DNA from: Hymenobacter sediminis
GTDB lineage: Bacteria; Bacteroidota; Bacteroidia; Cytophagales; Hymenobacteraceae
NCBI RefSeq assembly: GCF_003231285.1
Contig: NZ_QKNS01000001.1
Coordinates: 744,001 to 808,000 of the forward strand
Length of the DNA stretch: 64,000 bases
Reading direction: 5' to 3'
Under the pieces are notes generated by a model, which was not told the DNA's origin, did not search any database, and saw only the letters and a program-made list of their open reading frames with translations. Made by a program: the position numbers and the translations under genes. This document shows positions 36,855-43,717 of this stretch, piece by piece. The stretch's first letter is position 1, and the number at the start of each line of letters is the position of its first letter.

Positions 36855-37688
36855 ATGAATTACACGCTTAACCAACTCCCCGAACGCACCCAGAAACCGC
36901 GCGAACAAGGCTTCACCATGGTAATGGATAAAGGCCTGAGCGTACGCGAAGTAGAAGACTTTCTGGAAGTAGGGGCCACCTATACGGACATTGTAAAGCT
37001 GGGCTGGGCTACCTCCTACGTGAATCCCAACCTGAAGCGCAAGCTGGAGGTGTACAAGGAGGCGGGCATTCCGGTGTATTTCGGCGGAACGCTGTTTGAG
37101 GCCTTTATCATCCGCAACCAGTTCGACGATTATCGCCGATTGCTGGATACGTTCGGGATGGAGTACGCTGAGGTGTCAGACGGCTCCATTGACCTGAACC
37201 ACGACAAGAAGCTGGAGTTTATCCGGACCCTGAGCCAGGATGTGAAGGTGCTGTCAGAGGTAGGCTCTAAGGATGCGGAAAAGATCATTCCGCCCTACAA
37301 GTGGATTTCGCAGATGAAAACGGAGCTGGAAGCCGGCGCCGTAAAGGTCATTGGTGAGGCACGCGAGGCTGGCAACGTAGGCCTGTTCCGGAGCACCGGC
37401 GAGGTGCGCTCGGGGCTAGTAGAAGAAATTCTGACCCAGATTCCCTTCGAGAAAATCATCTGGGAAGCACCCCAAAAGGCTCAGCAGGTGTGGTTTATCA
37501 AGCTGCTCGGGGCCAACGTAAACCTGGGCAACATCGCGCCCAATGAAATCATCAGCCTCGAGACTATCCGCCTGGGTCTGCGCGGCGACACGTTCACCGA
37601 CTTCCTGGACATGGACAACGTGGATGAGATGTTCAAGCCCGAGCCTAAGGTAGCTGGTAAGCCCGGCACCTCTATGCCACGCGGCTAA
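36855..37688 (+). CDS. Phosphosulfolactate synthase (ComA-type)
   Basis: 277 residues, single TIM barrel. Signature stretches FTMVMDKGLSVREVEDFLE, VKLGWATSYVNPNLKRKL and YFGGTLFEAF are those of (2R)-phospho-3-sulfolactate synthases, which add sulfite to phosphoenolpyruvate. In archaea the product goes to coenzyme M; in Cytophagales no coenzyme M is expected, so I infer use in sulfonate lipid (capnine/sulfobacin) precursor formation. No other gene of that pathway is seen nearby. Confidence 0.88.
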   Translation: MNYTLNQLPERTQKPREQGFTMVMDKGLSVREVEDFLEVGATYTDIVKLGWATSYVNPNLKRKLEVYKEAGIPVYFGGTLFEAFIIRNQFDDYRRLLDTFGMEYAEVSDGSIDLNHDKKLEFIRTLSQDVKVLSEVGSKDAEKIIPPYKWISQMKTELEAGAVKVIGEAREAGNVGLFRSTGEVRSGLVEEILTQIPFEKIIWEAPQKAQQVWFIKLLGANVNLGNIAPNEIISLETIRLGLRGDTFTDFLDMDNVDEMFKPEPKVAGKPGTSMPRG

Positions 37689-37705
37689 ACGGTTTTTTCT
37701 ATCCT

Positions 37706-37739
37706 ATAAAAAGGCTGCGCCCCTGGTGCGGCCTTTTTC
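37706..37739 (+). terminator. Terminator after phosphosulfolactate synthase
   Basis: AAAAAGGC (37708-37715) pairs with GCCTTTTT (37731-37738) around a G+C-rich loop and is followed by C and TT. It lies 20 bp after the stop codon. Confidence 0.7.
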
Positions 37740-37753
37740 TTGTCTATCGGGTT

Positions 37754-38713
37754 ATGTTGAGGAATGTAGTACGGCGGGTGGTGGCTTGCGGGGCATGGCT
37801 AATGGTAGGTAGCGCGATGTTATTGGCCGAGCCTGTGCGGGCACAGTCGGCACCTACCGATACAACCACTTACAATGCTGCCAGCACGCTGTTATGGCGG
37901 GTTTCCGGGCCCGGCGTTACCGGCGCTTCCTACGTGTTCGGGACCATGCACATGCTGTGCCCCGAAGATGCGGCTATGCCTACTGAACTGACGGCCGCCT
38001 TTCAGGAAACCCAGCAGTTGGTGCTGGAGTTAGACATGGATGCGCCCGGTTTCACCAAGCAGATGCGCGGGGCCGTGCAGCTGCCCTGGCCCAACAGCCT
38101 ACGTCGCGTTAGGCGGCAGCGCGACTACCGGGTGGTGCGCAAGTTTTTCAAGTTCCGGCTGCACCAGCCCATTCTGCCGTTTATACTGATGAAGCCCGCC
38201 TTTGTGGAGTCGTACGTGTACAGCACGTTGCTGCCGTGTGCCCCGGTGAGCTACGAAGAGCAACTAGTGCAGTTGGCCCAGCAGCAACACAAGGAACTGC
38301 TGGGGTTAGAAACGGTACAGCAGCAAATGGCTTCGCTGGACAGCATTTCCTACCCCCGGCAAATGGAGGCACTGGTAAAAGCTATTCAGCAGTACGACAC
38401 CTACGCACCCCTGATGCAGCAGATGGTGAGCGTGTACCAGGCCCAGAACGTGGATGCCCTCTACCGCTTCATCAACAACCCCCAGTACAACCCCGACCAA
38501 AGCGAAGTGGCTGACCTGGAAAAGCGCAACCAGAACTGGATTCCGCAGATGAAAACCATGATGCAAACCAAGCCCACGTTTTTTGCGGTAGGAGCCGGGC
38601 ACTTGGGCGGCCGCACGGGGGTGCTGCAACTCCTGCGGCAGCAAGGTTACCAGCTAGAACCCGTATTGCTCTCGAAGGCACCGGCGGCTCAGGCGCCTAC
38701 CCCCGTCCGGTAG
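37754..38713 (+). CDS. TraB/GumN-family protein, copy 1
   Basis: 319 residues, signal peptide (MLRNVVRRVVACGAWLMVGS...PVRAQ). Family motifs: LLWRVSGPGVTGASYVFGTM near the N-terminus and a C-terminal VGAGHLGGRTGVLQLLRQQG. The group has a proposed zinc-independent/metalloprotease-like fold with conserved GTxH and GxxH; catalytic activity is not established. Paralogue of the gene at 40323, with a lipoprotein gene between. It is likely periplasmic. Confidence 0.87.
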   Translation: MLRNVVRRVVACGAWLMVGSAMLLAEPVRAQSAPTDTTTYNAASTLLWRVSGPGVTGASYVFGTMHMLCPEDAAMPTELTAAFQETQQLVLELDMDAPGFTKQMRGAVQLPWPNSLRRVRRQRDYRVVRKFFKFRLHQPILPFILMKPAFVESYVYSTLLPCAPVSYEEQLVQLAQQQHKELLGLETVQQQMASLDSISYPRQMEALVKAIQQYDTYAPLMQQMVSVYQAQNVDALYRFINNPQYNPDQSEVADLEKRNQNWIPQMKTMMQTKPTFFAVGAGHLGGRTGVLQLLRQQGYQLEPVLLSKAPAAQAPTPVR

Positions 38714-38744
38714 CTCAACCCCAACGGCTCCAATTCAGTAAGAG

Positions 38745-38774
38745 AAAAGCCCGACTGTATTAGGTCGGGCTTTT
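38745..38774 (+). terminator. Terminator between TraB copy 1 and the sugar-dehydrogenase lipoprotein
   Basis: Perfect 11-bp stem AAAAGCCCGAC/GTCGGGCTTTT (38745-38755 with 38764-38774). It covers the longest possible start of the next gene, supporting the later ATG at 38797. Confidence 0.8.
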
Positions 38775-38796
38775 GTTGTCTTCTATTCTTACTGAG

Positions 38797-40134
38797 ATGA
38801 ATCGGAATCTTTCGGGCTCTGCCCTGAGTCTGCTCACGTTGCTGGCGGCCTGCGGCGGGCCCTCGAAACAGGAAAAAGCCGAAGCGGCCGCCACTACTCC
38901 TGCCGATACGGTTGCTACCCCTACCACGGCCGTAAACCTGCCTGAGCCCTACGCCTCGGAGTCAAAAACCAAGCGCAGCAAAGTAATTGGGTGGCCCCAG
39001 GGCAAAATGCCCACCGCGCCAGCTGGTTTTGTGGTAACCAAGTACGCCGATGGTTTCGAAAGCCCGCGCAATACCTACGTGCTGCCCAATGGCGACGTGC
39101 TGGTGGCTGAGTCGAACACCATCCCCCAGAACCCCAAGAAGAAGGTAGTAGCGGCGCTTGATCTGGACCCGTCCCGGTCGTTGCGGGCCACCAGCGCCAA
39201 CCGTATTACCCTGCTCCGCGATGCCAACAAGGACGGTAAGCCCGAGCTGCGCGAAACATTTCTGGCCGGCCTGAACCAGCCCTTTGGCATGCTGGTACTG
39301 GATAAGTATTTCTACGTGGCCAACACCAATGGCGTGTGGCGCTACCCCTATCAGGTGGGCCAAACCAAAATTGCGGGTCAGGGCCAGAAAATCATGGATC
39401 TGCCGGCCGGTGGCTACAACAACCACTGGACCCGCAATCTGCTGGGCGGCCCCGATGGCTCCAAGATTTATGTGTCGGTAGGCTCATCGTCGAACGTGGC
39501 GGAGCACGGTATTAAGGAAGAAGAGCGCCGGGCCAACGTGCTGGAAATAAACCCCGATGGCTCGGGCGAGAAAGTATATGCCGCCGGCCTGCGCAACCCC
39601 GTGGGCCTCGACTGGGCCCCTGGCACCAAAACCCTCTGGACGGCCGTAAACGAGCGGGACGAGCTAGGCGACGAACTAGTACCCGACTACCTGACCAGCG
39701 TGAAGCAAGGCGCTTTCTACGGCTGGCCTTACGCTTATTTCGGCCAGCACGAAGACCCGCGCCGTAAGGGCGAGCGGCCCGATCTGGTAAAGAAAACGGT
39801 GGTGCCCGAAGTACCGCTGGGCGCGCACACGGCTTCATTGGGCTTGGCTTTCTACAAAGGCGACGCCTTCCCGGCCCAGTACCGCAACGGCGCCTTTATC
39901 GGGCAGCACGGCTCCTGGAACCGCTCGGAGTTTTCGGGCTACAAAGTGGTATTCGTGCCTTTTAAAGATGGCAAGCCCAGTGGGCCCATGCAGGATTTCC
40001 TGACGGGTTTCATTGCCAATGCCGCTGAGAAAGAAGTGTACGGTCGCCCCGTGGGTATTACCTACCTACCCGATGGCTCCTTGCTGGTAGCCGACGATGC
40101 AGCCGATACGCTCTGGCGCGTAGCGGCCCAATAA
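38797..40134 (+). CDS. PQQ-type sorbosone/glucose dehydrogenase-like lipoprotein
   Basis: 445 residues from ATG 38797; signal peptide with lipobox LLAACGG, followed by a short low-complexity linker. The propeller carries GFESPRNTYVLPNGDVLVAE, GLRNPVGLDWAPG and GQHGSWNRSEFSGYKVVF, the GSDH signature. No type IX sorting domain, unlike the homologue at 8928. Probably an outer-membrane-anchored aldose or sugar dehydrogenase; substrate unknown. Confidence 0.88.
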   Translation: MNRNLSGSALSLLTLLAACGGPSKQEKAEAAATTPADTVATPTTAVNLPEPYASESKTKRSKVIGWPQGKMPTAPAGFVVTKYADGFESPRNTYVLPNGDVLVAESNTIPQNPKKKVVAALDLDPSRSLRATSANRITLLRDANKDGKPELRETFLAGLNQPFGMLVLDKYFYVANTNGVWRYPYQVGQTKIAGQGQKIMDLPAGGYNNHWTRNLLGGPDGSKIYVSVGSSSNVAEHGIKEEERRANVLEINPDGSGEKVYAAGLRNPVGLDWAPGTKTLWTAVNERDELGDELVPDYLTSVKQGAFYGWPYAYFGQHEDPRRKGERPDLVKKTVVPEVPLGAHTASLGLAFYKGDAFPAQYRNGAFIGQHGSWNRSEFSGYKVVFVPFKDGKPSGPMQDFLTGFIANAAEKEVYGRPVGITYLPDGSLLVADDAADTLWRVAAQ

Positions 40135-40186
40135 ACGTTCAGGCCCCGTCCTATTCCAAAGTCGTCGAATACGGCTTCAACCTACT

Positions 40187-40220
40187 AAAACCCGCGCTTC
40201 CGGACCGAGGCGCGGGTTTT
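40187..40220 (+). terminator. Terminator after the sugar-dehydrogenase lipoprotein
   Basis: 11-bp perfect stem AAAACCCGCGC/GCGCGGGTTTT (40187-40197 with 40210-40220), 52 bp after the stop. Confidence 0.8.
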
Positions 40221-40322
40221 GTGTTGAGGATAGCAGAGCCGGCCTTGAAAAAGTGAGGGCCGAACGCAACGCCCAGCGGATTTCGCCGAATAACAGAACG
40301 GCCTCTTCAACGCCGCCTACCC

Positions 40323-41237
40323 ATGCCGCTACTCCGAACCCTTGTCCTGATCAGCGCCCTGCTGCTCGCGTCAGTGAGCGGATGGGCAAACCCTTCACCT
40401 AGCCCGGCTCCTGCAGTGGCTACCCCCGCCGCGCTGGCAAACTCCGCGGCGTTGTTGTGGAAGATTTCGGGCCAGGGGCTACGGCAGCCATCTTACCTTT
40501 TCGGTACCATTCACCTGATGTGCGCCCAGGACGTGCGCCTTTCCGAAGCGGCCCGGCGGGCCTTCAGCAGCTCCCGGCAGGTAGTAATGGAGCTGGATAT
40601 GGACAGCCCCACCATTCGGCAGGAAATGCAGGCGAGTATGAAGATGCGCAACGGCCAGACCCTAAACAAGCTGCTGAAAGCCCGTGACTACGCCCGCGTA
40701 CGGCACTACCTGAAAACGAAAGCCGATATTCCGATTGCGCAGGTTGGGATGCTGAAGCCTTTTCTGGTCAGCTCCCTGCTGTACTCCAACCTAGTTGGCT
40801 GCAACCCCATCAGCTACGAAAGTGTGCTAGTGAAGATGGCCCAAGAGCAGCACAAGGAAATAACCGGCCTGGAAACGGCGCAGGAGCAAATGGGCTTCTT
40901 CGATAAAATTCCTTACACGGTGCAAAGCCGTTTGCTGGCCAATTTGGTAAAGCAAGAAAATGAAGTTCGGCAGGAGTTTGAGCAACTGGTGGCACTCTAC
41001 AAAGCGCAGGACATTGAAGCCCTGCGCACCGTGACAGCCAAAAGCGCCTTCTCCTTCCCTGGCTACGATAAGCTTCTGCTCGACGACCGGAACCAGCGTT
41101 GGGTAGGGGCCATTACCCGGCAGGCAGCCTTGGAGCCCACATTTTTTGCGGTAGGAGCCGCTCACCTCGGCGGCCCCAACGGCTTGCTCCAGCTGCTACG
41201 GCAACAAGGCTACCAAGTGCGCCCGGTTTTGCGGTAG
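40323..41237 (+). CDS. TraB/GumN-family protein, copy 2
   Basis: 304 residues with a signal peptide (MPLLRTLVLISALLLASVSG). Same N-terminal signature (LLWKISGQGLRQPSYLFGTI) and C-terminal VGAAHLGGPNGLLQLLRQQG as the gene at 37754; the two align along their length. The function of the family is uncertain. Confidence 0.87.
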   Translation: MPLLRTLVLISALLLASVSGWANPSPSPAPAVATPAALANSAALLWKISGQGLRQPSYLFGTIHLMCAQDVRLSEAARRAFSSSRQVVMELDMDSPTIRQEMQASMKMRNGQTLNKLLKARDYARVRHYLKTKADIPIAQVGMLKPFLVSSLLYSNLVGCNPISYESVLVKMAQEQHKEITGLETAQEQMGFFDKIPYTVQSRLLANLVKQENEVRQEFEQLVALYKAQDIEALRTVTAKSAFSFPGYDKLLLDDRNQRWVGAITRQAALEPTFFAVGAAHLGGPNGLLQLLRQQGYQVRPVLR

Positions 41238-41271
41238 GCGCGCCAGAGGTGGGGCTGCGGCTTTCCGGGTT

Positions 41272-41299
41272 TTGTAATTGATGGAAGCTGCTATGTTTG
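41272..41299 (+). promoter_or_regulatory. Promoter abutting a start codon (leaderless candidate)
   Basis: TTG at 41272-41274, 17 bp, then TATGTTTG at 41292-41299: both Bacteroidota elements at correct spacing. The -7 box ends only 6 bp before the ATG at 41306, so the transcript would begin on or just before the start codon. Confidence 0.55.
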
Positions 41300-41305
41300 C
41301 CGGGT

Positions 41306-41974
41306 ATGAAAAGGCTTTTGGCTACCCTGCGTCGTTGGCTGAACCAGGCGGTTCCCCGTTCGCGCCGCATAAAATCTGTACATAGTGGGGTGCTGGAGGT
41401 TACCTGGCAGGAAGGCCGCAAGGTGCTGAACTCGGCGCACGCCAATTACTCCTACGGCCCTTTGCACAAAGTAATGCGCTACGGGCTGCTGTTCACGGAG
41501 CCCACCACGGCCGGCGCTATTCTGGTGCTGGGCCTGGGTGGCGGTTCCGTGGTGCACATGCTTCGCCACGAGTACCAGGCGCCCGGTCCCATTACGGCCG
41601 TGGAGCTGGACCCGGTGGTTATCCGGGTAGCGGCGGAAGAGTTCAACATCCAGCCTGATGCCACGTTGCACATTGCGTGTGCCGATGCCTTTGCGTGGGT
41701 TGCCACGGCTCCGGCGGCCGGGTTCGGGCTGATTGTAGTGGATTTGTTTATTGACCTGGACCTGCCAGCTGGCTTGTACACAGCCGACTTCTGGCAGCAA
41801 CTGTGGCGCTTGCTGCGGCCAGGCGGCTTTGTAGTGTTCAATACCCTAATCAGCACGCCGGTGTGGGTGGAGAGACTGGAAATTCATGAATATCTGGCGG
41901 AAGTAGGGTTTCTGGTGAAAGACGTGGAAGTAGAGGAATTCAACCGCCTGCTTATTCTGCGGAAGCCAGACTGA
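41306..41974 (+). CDS. Spermidine-synthase-like SAM-dependent methyltransferase
   Basis: 222 residues from ATG 41306 (a TTG three codons earlier is not preferred). Class I Rossmann motifs: ILVLGLGGGSVVHMLR (motif I), ITAVELDPVVIRVAAE (motif II acidic) and FGLIVVDLFIDLDLP. The layout fits the polyamine-synthase-like branch, but the active-site Asp/Tyr of true spermidine synthases is not certain here. Cytoplasmic. Confidence 0.75.
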   Translation: MKRLLATLRRWLNQAVPRSRRIKSVHSGVLEVTWQEGRKVLNSAHANYSYGPLHKVMRYGLLFTEPTTAGAILVLGLGGGSVVHMLRHEYQAPGPITAVELDPVVIRVAAEEFNIQPDATLHIACADAFAWVATAPAAGFGLIVVDLFIDLDLPAGLYTADFWQQLWRLLRPGGFVVFNTLISTPVWVERLEIHEYLAEVGFLVKDVEVEEFNRLLILRKPD

Positions 41975-42054
41975 GCCCAAAGGGCTTTGCTGGCCGCAAC
42001 AGGGGTAGGGTTTTGACGAGCAAGTGCTTTCTTTGCAGGCTCAACCCCGGCTCT

Positions 42055-42708
42055 ATGGAAATCCTGAAGCATCTCATCGACTTTATTCTCCACCTCGATA
42101 AGCACCTGGCCGAGATTATTCAGGACTACGGCGCCTGGACCTACGCCATTCTCTTCCTCATCATTTTCGTGGAAACGGGGGTAGTAGTGCTGCCTTTCCT
42201 GCCCGGCGACTCGCTGCTATTCGCGGCTGGCTCGCTGGCTGCTTTGCCCGGCTCGCCGCTCAATGTGTGGGCCATGATGGGGCTGCTGATTTTGGCTGCC
42301 GTGCTCGGCGATACGCTCAACTACCACATCGGTGATTATTTGGGGCCGCGGGTGTTCCGCGAAAACTCACGGTTTCTGAAGCGGGAACACCTCGAGAAAA
42401 CCCAGGCCTTTTACCAGAAACACGGCGCCAAAACCATTATTCTGGCCCGATTTATTCCCATTATCCGCACGTTTGCGCCGTTTGTGGCGGGCGTAGGCAC
42501 CATGAGCTACACCAAGTTTTTGTCGTACAATCTGGTAGGTGCCGTGCTGTGGGTGGTACTGCTCACGGGAGCAGGCTATTTCTTCGGGCAGCTGCCTATT
42601 GTGCAGAAAAACTTCTCCTTGGTAGTGCTGGTCATTATCGTGCTGTCGGTGCTGCCGGCCGTGTTTGAGTTCCTGAAAGGGCGGCGGACCAGCCGCCCGG
42701 TTGCTTAA
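42055..42708 (+). CDS. DedA-family membrane protein
   Basis: 217 residues from ATG 42055; 14 residues more in the longer frame are not needed. Family words FVETGVVVLPFLPGDSLLF, GDTLNYHIGDYLG and ILARFIPIIRTFAPFVAG (the SNARE-associated/DedA signature) are present; about five membrane segments. Thought to act as a lipid scramblase or in membrane homeostasis. Conserved Arg in ARFIPIIRTF is intact. Confidence 0.93.
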   Translation: MEILKHLIDFILHLDKHLAEIIQDYGAWTYAILFLIIFVETGVVVLPFLPGDSLLFAAGSLAALPGSPLNVWAMMGLLILAAVLGDTLNYHIGDYLGPRVFRENSRFLKREHLEKTQAFYQKHGAKTIILARFIPIIRTFAPFVAGVGTMSYTKFLSYNLVGAVLWVVLLTGAGYFFGQLPIVQKNFSLVVLVIIVLSVLPAVFEFLKGRRTSRPVA

Positions 42709-42734
42709 GCCTACCCCTGGTTCGTATATGAAAC

Positions 42735-42773
42735 AAAAACCCGTTCGGCCGCTTAGAGGCAGAACGGGTTTTT
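42735..42773 (+). terminator. Terminator between dedA and aroE
   Basis: 12-bp perfect stem AAAAACCCGTTC/GAACGGGTTTTT (42735-42746 with 42762-42773) with a 15-nt loop, 26 bp after the DedA stop. Confidence 0.85.
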
Positions 42774-42801
42774 GCTGTTATCAAGGAAAATACTCTCGGT
42801 T

Positions 42802-43545
42802 ATGCCTGAATTCGGATTGCTTGGCCGCTCGCTCCGCCACTCTTTCTCTCAAACGTATTTCTCCCAGAAATTCGACAATCTGGGCCTCACGGATCATCAT
42901 TACGAATTGTTTGAGCTGGCTTCTATGGACGAGCTGCCGGCCCTGCTCACCCAGCACCCCGGTCTGAAAGGTCTGAACGTGACGATTCCTTATAAAGAGC
43001 AAGTATGGCCTTTCCTGCACGAGGTAGCACCCTCGGCCGCGCGGGTAGGAGCCATCAACGTAATTGAGTTTCGGGAAGATGGGCAACTGATTGGCCATAA
43101 CACCGACTACCTGGGCTTCCGCGACTCGTTGCGTACGTTTCTGCCCAAAGGCGGCCTCCCCGACGCCCGGGCCCTGATTTTGGGTAGTGGTGGCGCTTCT
43201 AAGGCTGTAGAGGTGGCCTTGCGCGAGCTGGGCATTGGCTACTGGGTCGTGTCGCGCAACCCCTTAGGCTCTGGCCTTACCTACCAGGACCTGACACCGC
43301 ACCTGCTGCAAGAGCACCAACTCATCATTAATACAACTCCGCTCGGCACCGCGCCCAACATTGAGGAGTGCCCGCCTATCTCGTACGAGGCCCTAACGCC
43401 CCAGCACTACCTCTACGACCTCATCTACAACCCTGCCGAAACCGAGTTCATGAAGCGTGGCGCTGCCGCCGGGGCTCAAACCAAAAACGGCTTCGAAATG
43501 CTCTGCCTCCAAGCCGAAGCCGCCTGGAAAATCTGGAATCAGTGA
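42802..43545 (+). CDS. aroE: Shikimate dehydrogenase
   Basis: 247 residues from ATG 42802 (MPEFGLLGRSLRHSFSQTYF); the open frame from 42772 runs through the preceding terminator. Shikimate-binding GLNVTIPYKE with the catalytic Lys, cofactor motif LILGSGGASKAV and GHNTDYLGF are intact. NADP-dependent step of aromatic amino-acid synthesis. Confidence 0.95.
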   Translation: MPEFGLLGRSLRHSFSQTYFSQKFDNLGLTDHHYELFELASMDELPALLTQHPGLKGLNVTIPYKEQVWPFLHEVAPSAARVGAINVIEFREDGQLIGHNTDYLGFRDSLRTFLPKGGLPDARALILGSGGASKAVEVALRELGIGYWVVSRNPLGSGLTYQDLTPHLLQEHQLIINTTPLGTAPNIEECPPISYEALTPQHYLYDLIYNPAETEFMKRGAAAGAQTKNGFEMLCLQAEAAWKIWNQ

Positions 43546-43579
43546 AACAGTGAGATGATGAAGTGGTGAGTTTGATTTT

Positions 43580-43674
43580 CTGGCCTCCTGAGCGGGAGCG
43601 AAGGACCTTTACCGCTTGAGTGGAGGTAGTAATTACCCCCGGCAGAGGTCCTTCGCTCCCGCTCAGGAGGCCAG
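43580..43674. repeat. REP-like perfect inverted repeat (29-bp arms, 37-nt spacer)
   Basis: Arms 43580-43608 (beginning CTGGCCTCCTGAGCGGGAGC) and 43646-43674 are perfect inverted copies. The unit lies between convergent aroE and the TonB receptor. Architecture equals that of 8781-8872. Confidence 0.8.
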
Positions 43675-43717
43675 CTATTCTTTTAGCTCACAAACACACA
43701 ATTTCACCACCTTACTG

